Below are positions 9,658-17,757 of a stretch of DNA of 64,000 nucleotides, one piece after another. The position numbers were made by a program, and so were the translations under genes. The notes under the pieces are model-generated. The model worked only from the letters and a program-made list of their open reading frames with translations, ran no database searches and had not been told where the DNA came from. Position 1 is the stretch's first letter. Each line of letters begins with the position of its first letter. Source of the stretch: an uncultured bacterium (lineage in GTDB: Bacteria; Bipolaricaulota; Bipolaricaulia; UBA7950; UBA9294); the NCBI GenBank assembly GCA_903857865.1, contig CAIOGO010000009.1, positions 7,419 to 71,418 on the forward strand. Reading direction: 5' to 3'.

Positions 9658-9686
9658 AGTATGCGTTGTGGCCGCCAGCAAGTCAA
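9658..9686 (-). promoter_or_regulatory. sigma-70-type promoter for the minus-strand peptide ABC operon
   Basis: On the minus strand: -35 TTGACT (9686-9681), 17-bp spacer, -10 CATACT (9663-9658). It lies about 145 bases upstream of the binding-protein ATG, leaving a sizeable leader. Confidence 0.65.
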
Positions 9687-9719
9687 CAGGATCGACGTGG
9701 AACCTCCAAGGAGTGGGGC

Positions 9720-9748
9720 TTGTCTTGACTTGGAGCGACCTGTATACT
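9720..9748 (+). promoter_or_regulatory. sigma-70-type promoter for the plus-strand peptide ABC operon
   Basis: -35 TTGTCT (9720-9725), 17-bp spacer, -10 TATACT (9743-9748). It is only 34 bases from the opposing promoter, so the two operons diverge from one control region. A leader of about 95 bases with the repeated element GGCAGTGC follows before the first start codon. Confidence 0.65.
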
Positions 9749-9847
9749 GGCATCACTCTCCACTAGGCTTGCACAGGCAGTGCGGTGGTGCCTCGGCAGT
9801 GCCGCAATGCACTGTGTGTTCCAACACGAAAAGGAGGCTCCGTAGTG

Positions 9848-10291
9848 ATGAAGAGACTCGTAACTGGTCTTCTCCTCGCATCCCTGCTCTTGGTTGCCGG
9901 GGTGGCGTCTGCAAAGACCATCTCCATCTATGACGACCCGAACGTGACGCTACTGGTCAAGTCGGACGGATCGACCGCGTGGCTGTTCGTCATGAATGCG
10001 GGCGCGGGTGCCATGAACCAGCTGTACATCAACTTCCTGCGCAACGCGAACGTCGATCTCGCGGGTTCGTATGTCTACAAGGCGGATGGGACCGTGGTCG
10101 CGTTCACGCTGACGGACACGGATGCTCGCGGGTGGGATGTGGCGACGAACGGCGACGGCACGATCCAGCGCTTCTGGCTGCCTGCCGATGTCCTTCCGTA
10201 CGAGTACGTCGTCGTGAAGATCGACCTGGACAGCACGGCTGGGCCGATCGGCGTCTTCTTGGCGCAGCTCGGCTTTTTCAGCGTCCAGTAG
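9848..10291 (+). CDS. small secreted protein heading the second peptide ABC operon
   Basis: 147 aa from the ATG at 9848 (AAGGAGG at 9831-9837; a GTG three bases earlier is possible). Residues 1-22 are a classical Sec signal peptide ending in A-S-A. The mature part of about 125 residues is predicted beta-rich, with Thr, Val and Asp-Gly turns and no cysteines. It sits 133 bases upstream of an oversized substrate-binding protein, so it may be an accessory component of that transporter or a secreted product that rides the same mRNA. I do not recognise the family. Confidence 0.7.
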   Translation: MKRLVTGLLLASLLLVAGVASAKTISIYDDPNVTLLVKSDGSTAWLFVMNAGAGAMNQLYINFLRNANVDLAGSYVYKADGTVVAFTLTDTDARGWDVATNGDGTIQRFWLPADVLPYEYVVVKIDLDSTAGPIGVFLAQLGFFSVQ

Positions 10292-10424
10292 CCGGTGACG
10301 TAGCGGCCGACCTCACGTAGTGCGTCGGCGCGCTGCGACGCAGGGTCAACGTGAGTGTGCGGCTCGTCGGCGGGGCGTGGAAAGAGGGCGCCTCCCGAGG
10401 GGAACGCAACAAGGAGGGAAGTAC

Positions 10425-12983
10425 ATGAGGCTTCGCGGAATACTTTGTATGGTTCTGATTCTTGGAACCTTCGTGGGGCTGCTCGCTGTAGCCGAGCAAG
10501 GCCCGTTCGCGGACTCGATCGTCTTCGACGTCCGCATGCAGGAAGAGATCGCGATTCAGGACGTTGCCGCCGGCAACAGCGACATCTTCTTCTACGCCGT
10601 CTCGGGAAGGACCATCAGCGGCGTGGACCAGGCGACGCTCGACAAGCTCGAGCTCTACGTTTCGCCTGGAACGTCGTACTCGCTGCCGTTCAACCCGTAT
10701 CCGAATGTCGCGCCGTACTTCGCGGCGGATATCGATGACGGTGTCGAGTACTTCAACCCGTTCGCCATCCAGGCCGTGCGCTTCCAGATGCACAACCTGG
10801 TGAACCGCCGGCAGATCGTGGACGAGCTCCTCCTGGGCAGCGGCGAGACGGCCATCCTCTCGGTCACCCCGAGCTCGGCTGGCGCGTTCAAGCTCTACCT
10901 CGAGGCGAGCAAGCTCGGCCTCACGGACGTCGGGAACAAGGACCTCGCCCGAACCGAGATCCTGAAGGCGATCGAAGCCGCGGCCGCACTGCCCGCGATG
11001 GGCGGCAGGCTGACGAAGGTCACCGCTGCCGACGCCGCCGGGAAGAACGAAGGCGGCTGGTGGTGGACATTTGACGGACAGCCCGTCACGGTCAAGTTCT
11101 TGATCCGCGTCGACGACCCGAACATCCGACTCCCGATGGGTCGTTTCATTGCGGCCGATGTCGAGACGTGCCACATCAAGGTGGATCGCATCGAGCGCAA
11201 CCGCTCGTTCTGCATTCCGGAGTACCAGACGGACCCCGCGCGATTGCAGTGGCACATGTACACGGAGGGATGGGGCGGCGGCGGCGTGAACAAGTGGTGG
11301 GAAGGCTCCATCGCCCAGTACTACTCTGGTTGGTATTCCGGCGCGTATCCTGGCTGGAACGATCCCGGCAACTACTGGACGTTCACGAACCCGATTTCGG
11401 AAGACGTGACGAAGCGCCTCATCTTCGGGCAGTTCCAGACGATGGATGAGTACTGGGACCTCATGGCCACGGCGGCGCGCGAAGGCTTGAAGGACTCGAT
11501 GCGCGTCTACCTCGCCGGCCAGCTTGGCTACTACGCCGTCAACAAGGCGGCGTTCGAGAGCCGCTTCCTCTACGGACTCGGTGTCGGCCTCAACTGGTCG
11601 TCGCAGTACTCGATGATCCCGGTGAACAACGATCGGCCGGTCCGCATCACGCAATTCTCGTCGATCGGCTCGCTGTTCCTCAACCCGTGGGATCCAGTCG
11701 GCACGGAAGGGTTCAACGACCTCTACGCGTCGACGATCTCGAACGTCTGCACGGACCTCTTGGCGCAGAACGCCATGGGATCGGCCGTTGAGACGGGACT
11801 CCTCACCAAGTGGGAGAACGTGACGTCGGGCATCGACTTCAGCGGCGCCGAGCCGGTAGGTACGATCGACGTTCCGGCCGCGGCCACCGAGTGGAATTCC
11901 GGCACGAAGGCGTGGACGTCCACGGGCAACGAAGTCTCGTGGGCCAAGGCCGATTTCGTGATGAACATGCCGAAGTGGCAGGACGGGAGCGACTTCTCGC
12001 TGCTTGACTTTGCCTGCGCGGAAGGGTTCGCCACGAACTGGGCCACGCTCGACTCCGAGAACGATGCGGAGTACGACTCCGGATACTCGGCTCAGGTGTC
12101 GCCGGGATTCGCTTACGCCCACGGGTCGATCTACAACTGGGCAACGAACACGATCACCAACTTCTACGACTACAACTTCCCGGACACGAACCGACTGGGC
12201 AGCGCGGGAATCCCGAGCCTCTGGTCGCGAGCCGCGAACTTCGGCCAGGGCGTCAAGTACCCGATTTACGAGGCGTTGGGCCGCATCGTCGCCTCGGGCA
12301 CGAGCGAGTCGGGCACGGTGTACGCGTTCACGTTGAACCCCGGCTTTGTTGAGCCGGACGTCCTGACGCCGTCGTGCGTCGCCGACATCCGCGCCGAGCT
12401 GGTCAAGATGGCCGCCGAGAAGTTCGTGCCGGCATATCTCGTCCCGCTCCTCCCGGCAGCCGGGAAGACGGCCGATGACATCGCCAACGACTATCAGTTG
12501 GCGATCAACTTCATCGACACCTACGGGCACGCCTACCTCTCGAACGGCGGGTACATCATCACGAAGTTCGATCCCGCCAACAACCAAATCACGGTGAAGG
12601 CGAACCGCGATCCGAGCTACGGCTTCACGACGCAGACCTGGCTTGACCTCTTCTCGGTCGGCGAGGCGCGCATCGACGAAGTCACGCCGCCGTTCGTGGC
12701 GGTTGCCGGGCAGGACGCCTCGGTCACCCTCAAGGTGAGCCAGGCGATCTTCCCGTACGACGAGTTCGAGCCGGCGACGACGCTTGCCGTCACCCTGATC
12801 TTTGTCGGGCCGAAGGGCGAGGTCACTCTGAACGCTACCAAGGCGGCGCCGGGCGAGTACTCGGTCGTCATCCCGGGCAGCGCGACGAAGGGTCTCTCTG
12901 CCGGCGGGTACGTCATCGTGGGCGTTGCGGCTCCGGCCGACGGCCTTGCCGTCTCCCTTGGCGCAACGCTGCTCATCCAGTAA
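10425..12983 (+). CDS. oversized ABC substrate-binding protein (family 5-like) with extra C-terminal domain
   Basis: 852 aa, far longer than the usual 530-600. Start chosen at the ATG after AAGGAGG. Signal peptide about 1-22. The binding-protein fold is suggested by V-F-D-V-R-M-Q-E-E-I at the start, a periplasmic-protein style with many aromatic residues (a run of Trp and Gly near 285-320), and the immediate downstream OppB/C/D/F genes. The last 110 residues or so read as a separate beta-sandwich (about 750-852) that looks like an Ig-like or stabilising module. Long, Trp-rich versions of this family occur in some deep-branching bacteria and archaea. Substrate unknown. Confidence 0.72.
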   Translation: MRLRGILCMVLILGTFVGLLAVAEQGPFADSIVFDVRMQEEIAIQDVAAGNSDIFFYAVSGRTISGVDQATLDKLELYVSPGTSYSLPFNPYPNVAPYFAADIDDGVEYFNPFAIQAVRFQMHNLVNRRQIVDELLLGSGETAILSVTPSSAGAFKLYLEASKLGLTDVGNKDLARTEILKAIEAAAALPAMGGRLTKVTAADAAGKNEGGWWWTFDGQPVTVKFLIRVDDPNIRLPMGRFIAADVETCHIKVDRIERNRSFCIPEYQTDPARLQWHMYTEGWGGGGVNKWWEGSIAQYYSGWYSGAYPGWNDPGNYWTFTNPISEDVTKRLIFGQFQTMDEYWDLMATAAREGLKDSMRVYLAGQLGYYAVNKAAFESRFLYGLGVGLNWSSQYSMIPVNNDRPVRITQFSSIGSLFLNPWDPVGTEGFNDLYASTISNVCTDLLAQNAMGSAVETGLLTKWENVTSGIDFSGAEPVGTIDVPAAATEWNSGTKAWTSTGNEVSWAKADFVMNMPKWQDGSDFSLLDFACAEGFATNWATLDSENDAEYDSGYSAQVSPGFAYAHGSIYNWATNTITNFYDYNFPDTNRLGSAGIPSLWSRAANFGQGVKYPIYEALGRIVASGTSESGTVYAFTLNPGFVEPDVLTPSCVADIRAELVKMAAEKFVPAYLVPLLPAAGKTADDIANDYQLAINFIDTYGHAYLSNGGYIITKFDPANNQITVKANRDPSYGFTTQTWLDLFSVGEARIDEVTPPFVAVAGQDASVTLKVSQAIFPYDEFEPATTLAVTLIFVGPKGEVTLNATKAAPGEYSVVIPGSATKGLSAGGYVIVGVAAPADGLAVSLGATLLIQ

Positions 12984-12994
12984 GACGGTGCTTG

Positions 12995-13020
12995 GCGGGC
13001 TCGGCGTGAGCCGAGCCCGC
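12995..13020 (+). promoter_or_regulatory. intercistronic hairpin after the binding-protein gene
   Basis: Perfect 11-bp stem (GCGGGCTCGGC / GCCGAGCCCGC) closed by GTGA, 11 bases past the stop. No U-run follows, so a 3'-stabilising or attenuating role is more likely than full termination. It is the counterpart of the hairpin at 7855-7880 in the other operon. Confidence 0.6.
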
Positions 13021-13050
13021 TAGGTCCTAGGATTGAAGGTTGTTCTAGAT

Positions 13051-13099
13051 AGCGGGCGGTGTTGGGTGCGCACTGCGCCGACACTGCCCGCTTTCCTGT
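13051..13099 (+). terminator. second intercistronic stem-loop, attenuator-like
   Basis: 12-bp arms AGCGGGCGGTGT (13051-13062) and ACACTGCCCGCT (13081-13092) pair with one mismatch and enclose an inner GCGC-rich loop; TTTCCTG follows. It could partly terminate transcription before the permease genes. Confidence 0.5.
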
Positions 13100-13135
13100 G
13101 ATGACGCCCCACGTGGGGGGAAAGGAGGAGAGTGC

Positions 13136-14191
13136 ATGTACTGGAAGTACTTCGTGCGCCGCATTCTCTACGCGGTGATGATTCTAGCCATCACCGTGTT
13201 CGTCTTCTCCGCACTCTTCAGCACCGTCGCCGAGCAGGTTCTTCGGGCGCAGATCATTGAGCAGGTGAACGCCGAGGCCCTGACCCTGGCGCGCCAGCGG
13301 ACGAGCCTCGACCCGAATGCCGCGCAGGTGTTCCGCGAGTACCGAACGCAGCAGCTCATTCGGCGTCACAGCCTCGATCAGCCGATGGCCGTACGAGTCG
13401 TCAAGCGCACGTTGGACGCGCTGACGCTCCAGCTCGGCAACTCGACGCAAATCAAGTCGGCGGCGGGCGAGACCGACGTGATGACGATCATCGCCGAGCG
13501 AATCCCGCGCACGCTCTTGCTCTTTGGCGTGGTCGCGGTGATCGACATCGTTGCCGGCGTCTGGCTTGGCATGAGGAAGGCGAGACAAGCGGGAAAGCTC
13601 ATGGATCGGTCGACGGACATCGTGACGATGATCGTCTTCGGGCTGCCCACCTGGTGGCTTGGCATGCTCTTGATCATGGTGTTCGCGTTCGCAATCCCGA
13701 TCTTCCCGTCGGGCGCCATGCACGCCTCGCCTCCCCCCGAGTCCTCGCTTGGGTACTTCCTTGACCTGATGTATCACCTGGTGCTCCCCGTGTTCACGTT
13801 GGTCATCCTGGGATTCTGGGGACGGGCCTACATCACGAGGAACATCGTCCTCAGCACACTGCAGGAGGACTTCATCATGTCCGCCCGGGCGCGCGGCCTC
13901 TCGGAGCGACGGATCCTGTTCGGGCACACGCTGCGTGCCGCGGCGCCGCCGATCGTGACGATGTCTCTTCTCGCGCTCTTGGGCAGCGTGGGGGGTGCGC
14001 TCATCTTCGAGGGCATCTTCAGTTGGCCGGGGCTCGGCAACCTCTACTGGGTCGCGGTTCAGCAGAACGACATCCCCGTCCTCATGGGCAATCTCACCGT
14101 GACCACGGCGCTCTACATCGGCGGACTGGCGTTCCTCGATCTCATCTACGGGTTCCTCGACCCGCGCGTGAAGGTAGGAGGTAAGGCATGA
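13136..14191 (+). CDS. peptide ABC transporter permease (OppB type)
   Basis: 351 aa, somewhat longer than the typical 305-330 because the loop after the first helix (about 30-110) is enlarged. Six membrane helices are recognisable, and the EAA loop reads S-A-R-A-R-G-L-S-E. The C-terminus ends L-D-P-R-V-K-V-G-G-K-A. A strong AAGGAGG site precedes the ATG. The stop overlaps the next start (ATGA), giving tight coupling to the OppC partner. Confidence 0.88.
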   Translation: MYWKYFVRRILYAVMILAITVFVFSALFSTVAEQVLRAQIIEQVNAEALTLARQRTSLDPNAAQVFREYRTQQLIRRHSLDQPMAVRVVKRTLDALTLQLGNSTQIKSAAGETDVMTIIAERIPRTLLLFGVVAVIDIVAGVWLGMRKARQAGKLMDRSTDIVTMIVFGLPTWWLGMLLIMVFAFAIPIFPSGAMHASPPPESSLGYFLDLMYHLVLPVFTLVILGFWGRAYITRNIVLSTLQEDFIMSARARGLSERRILFGHTLRAAAPPIVTMSLLALLGSVGGALIFEGIFSWPGLGNLYWVAVQQNDIPVLMGNLTVTTALYIGGLAFLDLIYGFLDPRVKVGGKA

Positions 14192-15585
14192 AGGGCGCGC
14201 GTTTCTCGGGCCTGCGGCGGTTCTGGGACGAGTATCGCCAGGTGAAGTCCGGGCTCATCGGCATCGGCCTCCTCGTTGTGTTCATTCTCATCGTGCTCCT
14301 TGAGCCCGTGGCCTTGCCGTACCGTCAGGCCAACGAGCGGTGGCGCGATATCAACTACTGGCAGGACAGCCCGCGCCTCGCGCTCCCGGTGTGGGTGAAC
14401 TGGTTCACGTCGAAGGACTACCCGCGCTCGACCGTCATTTCGGAGCCAAAGCGCGAAGAGGTCGCGACCGGAACCTTGCGGGTCATCACGATGGAAGTCC
14501 CCTACGAGTTCACGTCGGGCCATCCGCCGTCCGACCTGTACTACAAGCTCTACTTGACCGGGCGCGCGTCGATCGCATTTGAGTTCATCCGTCCGGACGG
14601 AGAGAAGGTCGAGTTGCGCCGGTCGACGGCCGTCGACGGCGCGCAAATCCTGAGACTCTCGGCCATCGAGACGCTGCAGGAGCGCGCCTACGCCTTGGGG
14701 GCGAAGTACGAGGACCCGAACGTGGCGAAGAGCCGCAACCCGCGCATGATCGACACGATGGGTGTCTTGTTCGGCCAAGCCGCGAGGGGCATCTTCATCA
14801 AGCCCGCCATCCTGGACGGCACGTACAGGATGAGGATCCAGGTGGCACTCGTCAACGAACAGTCCCAGCTCAACAAAGCGGAGTTCGTCGTGCTCGGCGG
14901 CGTGTCCGGGATCCTCGGGACGGACGGCGACCGGCGCGACCTGTGGTGCGGGTTCATCGCCGGGACGAAGTGGGCGTTGTTGATCGGGCTCCTGACGTCG
15001 CTCATCTCGGTCGTGGTCGGCGTGGTGTACGGCGTGGCGGCGGGCTACTTCGGCGGCTGGATCGATGCTCTGATGAACCGTATCTTCGAGGTGGTCTTGA
15101 GCATCCCGCTCCTCCCTATCCTGATCGTCATGAGCGCGGTGTTCAACCCGAGCATCTGGATCATCATCGCGATGATGTGCCTCTTCTTCTGGGTCGGGCC
15201 GGTGAAGACCGTTCGGTCGATGGCCCTACAGATCAAGGAGCACAGCTACATCGAAGCGGCAAAAGCCCTCGGGGCGTCGCACCGCCGGATCTTGTTCCGG
15301 CACATGATTCCGCAGCTCATTCCGTACTCCTTTGCCTCGATGGCGCTCTCCGTGCCGGGCGCGATCTTGTACGAGGCGAGCATCAGTCTTATCGGGCTCG
15401 GCGACCCGACGATCGTCAGCTGGGGGCAAGTGCTGCGCGACGCGTTCTCCAGTGGAGCCGTGCTCCAGGGGATCTGGTGGTGGATTATCCCGCCCGGGGT
15501 GGCCATCGCCTTGATGGGGATGACGTTCGCGTTTATCGGGTTCGCGATGGACACGATCCTCAACCCGAAGCTCAAGACGAGGTAG
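14188..15585 (+). CDS. peptide ABC transporter permease (OppC type) with large extracytoplasmic insertion
   Basis: 465 aa, versus about 300 for ordinary OppC. The first helix (about 22-44) is followed by roughly 190 residues of soluble, beta-rich sequence (about 48-240), where OppC normally has only a short loop. The chain then resumes with an L-G-T-D-G-D-R-R-D motif, the counterpart of the family's L-G-T-D-x-x-G-R-D. The five remaining helices and the EAA loop (E-A-A-K-A-L-G-A) are intact. The insert faces the periplasm and may dock the unusually large binding protein of the same operon; that pairing is inferred. Confidence 0.85.
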   Translation: MKGARFSGLRRFWDEYRQVKSGLIGIGLLVVFILIVLLEPVALPYRQANERWRDINYWQDSPRLALPVWVNWFTSKDYPRSTVISEPKREEVATGTLRVITMEVPYEFTSGHPPSDLYYKLYLTGRASIAFEFIRPDGEKVELRRSTAVDGAQILRLSAIETLQERAYALGAKYEDPNVAKSRNPRMIDTMGVLFGQAARGIFIKPAILDGTYRMRIQVALVNEQSQLNKAEFVVLGGVSGILGTDGDRRDLWCGFIAGTKWALLIGLLTSLISVVVGVVYGVAAGYFGGWIDALMNRIFEVVLSIPLLPILIVMSAVFNPSIWIIIAMMCLFFWVGPVKTVRSMALQIKEHSYIEAAKALGASHRRILFRHMIPQLIPYSFASMALSVPGAILYEASISLIGLGDPTIVSWGQVLRDAFSSGAVLQGIWWWIIPPGVAIALMGMTFAFIGFAMDTILNPKLKTR

Positions 15586-15588
15586 AGA

Positions 15589-16566
15589 ATGGCGAAGGAA
15601 CGAGTTCTGGAGGTCAGGGATCTTGAGCTGCACTACTTCACCCGCAAGGGTGTCGTGAGGGCGGTCGACAAGATCAGCTTCGACTTGCGGCAGAGCGAGA
15701 CGTTGGGCGTCGTCGGGGAGTCGGGCTGCGGCAAGACGACCATGGGGACGGCGCTGTTGAACATGCCGACGCCGCCCGGCCGGATCGTCGGGGGGCAAAT
15801 CCTCCTCGATGGGCACGACGTACTCAAGCTGTCGGAGACGGAGATCCGGCGAAGGGTGCGCTGGGAGACGATCTCGATGGTGTTCCAGGGGGCGATGAAC
15901 TGCCTCACGCCGGTGTACACGATCAAGAAGCAGATGAAGGAGACGCTCCGGCAGCACCGCGAGATGTCGAGGCAGGAGATGGACGCGAGGATGAAGAAGT
16001 ACCTCAACCTCGTCGGCCTGTCGGATGACGTCCTGCGGCGATACCCTCACGAGCTGTCGGGAGGCATGAAGCAGAGGGTGGTCATCGCGATGGCCCTGTT
16101 CCTCGAACCGAAGGTCGTCATCTGCGACGAGCCCACGACGGCGCTTGACGTCGTGGTCCAGGCGCAGGTCATCAACCTCCTGAAGGATCTGAAGGACGAG
16201 CTCCAGGTGTCCTTCATCTTCATCACGCACGATCTGTCGATCGAGGCCGAGGTCTCCGACCGCATCATGATCATGTACGCCGGGCGGATCGCCGAGATCG
16301 GAACGAACGAGCAGATCTACGGCCCTCAGGGTCCCGCTCACCCCTACACGCAGCGGCTGCTCGCCGCCACGCCACGGCTGCACGAGGAAGTAGCGGAACT
16401 CGCCTTCATCCCCGGAACTCCTCCGGATCTGGTGGCGCCGCCGACGGGCTGTCGGTTCCACCCGCGGTGTCACGTGGTGATGGAGCGGTGCTCGCGCGAC
16501 GATGTGGGGCTGCGGGAGATCGAGCCCGACCACCTGGTCGCCTGCTGGAGGTGCTTCAATGACTGA
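15589..16566 (+). CDS. peptide ABC transporter ATP-binding protein (OppD type)
   Basis: 325 aa. Walker A G-E-S-G-C-G-K-T-T (about 44-52), Q-loop, signature L-S-G-G-M-K-Q-R, and Walker B V-I-C-D-E-P-T-T-A-L-D are all intact. The OppD C-terminal extension is present, with the P-P-x-G-C-R-F-H-P-R-C motif that in some relatives binds an Fe-S cluster. It starts 3 bases after oppC and its end overlaps the next ATPase by 8 bases. Confidence 0.92.
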   Translation: MAKERVLEVRDLELHYFTRKGVVRAVDKISFDLRQSETLGVVGESGCGKTTMGTALLNMPTPPGRIVGGQILLDGHDVLKLSETEIRRRVRWETISMVFQGAMNCLTPVYTIKKQMKETLRQHREMSRQEMDARMKKYLNLVGLSDDVLRRYPHELSGGMKQRVVIAMALFLEPKVVICDEPTTALDVVVQAQVINLLKDLKDELQVSFIFITHDLSIEAEVSDRIMIMYAGRIAEIGTNEQIYGPQGPAHPYTQRLLAATPRLHEEVAELAFIPGTPPDLVAPPTGCRFHPRCHVVMERCSRDDVGLREIEPDHLVACWRCFND

Positions 16567-17629
16567 GCCCATTCTCGTTGCCGAGAACCTGACCAAGTGG
16601 TTCCCGGTCAAGAGGACGTTGACCCAGATCACGCGCGGAGAGCGGACCTGGGTTAGAGCCGTCGACGGCGTGTCGTTCTCGATCAACAAGGGGGAGATCT
16701 TCGGCCTGGTTGGCGAGTCCGGCTGCGGGAAGACGACGACGGGCAAGCTGATCATGAAGCTTCTCGACATCACCGACGGCCGACTGCACATGCATGGCGA
16801 TGACGTCACGCACATCCAAGGCGCGAGGCTTGCGAAGCATCGGCGGGAAGTGCAGATGATCTTCCAGGACCCGTACTCCTCGATGAACCCGCGGTTCACC
16901 GTGCGCGACGTCTTGATGGAGCCCTTGGAGATCCACAAGGTGGGTCAGAATCTGCAGGAGAGGGAGGTCTGGGTTCGCGAGATCTTGAACGAAGTCAAGC
17001 TCTCTCCACCCGACGAGTTCCTCGTCCGCCATCCCCACATGTTGAGCGGCGGACAGCGGCAGCGGGCGGCCACGGCGCGGACGCTGATGCTGAACCCGAG
17101 CGTCATTGTCGCGGACGAGCCGGTGTCGATGATCGACCTATCGACGCGGGCCGAGATCCTGTCCATGATGCGCCAGCTGCAACGTGAGCTGGGGCTGACG
17201 TACGTGTACATTACGCACGACCTGTCCACGGCCCGCTACTTCGTGGATCGGCTCGCCGTGATGTACCTCGGCAAGATCGTCGAGATGGGACCGGCAGGAG
17301 TGGTCATCGATCGCTGCCTGCATCCGTACACGCAGGCGCTCATCGGCGCGGTTTGCGAGCCAAAGTCTGGCCGAGTCAATCAAATCAAGGACGTGCCGAT
17401 CAAGGGCGAGATCCCGGCCGCGACGAACATCCCTCCCGGTTGTCGATTCCACCCTCGGTGCCTGTTCAGCGTCCCCGAGTGTTGGGAAGAGGTCGAGCCC
17501 ACGCTCGTCGACGTTGGCGGCGGGCACATGGTGGCCTGTCGGCGGCATGAAGACATCGAGAAGCGCGGAGCCGCGGCGAGGACGTCCGACGCGTCACTCG
17601 GCGTGCGCCGCTCGAGCTTCGAGGCTTGA
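16559..17629 (+). CDS. peptide ABC transporter ATP-binding protein (OppF type)
   Basis: 356 aa from the ATG at 16559, which overlaps the OppD stop. Walker A G-E-S-G-C-G-K-T-T, signature L-S-G-G-Q-R-Q-R, and Walker B I-V-A-D-E-P-V-S-M-I-D-L-S. The last is the OppF-type variant in which the T-T-A-L-D of OppD becomes V-S-M-I-D. The C-terminal C-R-F-H-P-R-C motif is present. It completes the five-component transporter and is the only OppF in the window, so it may also energise the minus-strand OppBC pair. Confidence 0.92.
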   Translation: MTEPILVAENLTKWFPVKRTLTQITRGERTWVRAVDGVSFSINKGEIFGLVGESGCGKTTTGKLIMKLLDITDGRLHMHGDDVTHIQGARLAKHRREVQMIFQDPYSSMNPRFTVRDVLMEPLEIHKVGQNLQEREVWVREILNEVKLSPPDEFLVRHPHMLSGGQRQRAATARTLMLNPSVIVADEPVSMIDLSTRAEILSMMRQLQRELGLTYVYITHDLSTARYFVDRLAVMYLGKIVEMGPAGVVIDRCLHPYTQALIGAVCEPKSGRVNQIKDVPIKGEIPAATNIPPGCRFHPRCLFSVPECWEEVEPTLVDVGGGHMVACRRHEDIEKRGAAARTSDASLGVRRSSFEA

Positions 17630-17757
17630 GACGGACGGGGTCCCGGAGGCAGAATCTGTTGCCGGGGCCTCGTGTCTTTCTGGGGAGGGCAGCGCCCGGC
17701 GAAGCGAGGTCGTTCGCGCGGACGACGTGAGCTAGACTCGTGCCAAAGGAGGGGGGC

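Noticed and set aside
10278-12587. 769-codon open frame antisense to the large binding-protein gene
   Set aside because: Composition dominated by Arg, Val and Asp, no domain and no start signal; the plus-strand frame has a signal peptide, a ribosome site and operon context.
15226-16938. Antisense open frame across oppC, oppD and oppF
   Set aside because: Spans three well-supported genes with clear Walker and EAA motifs on the plus strand.
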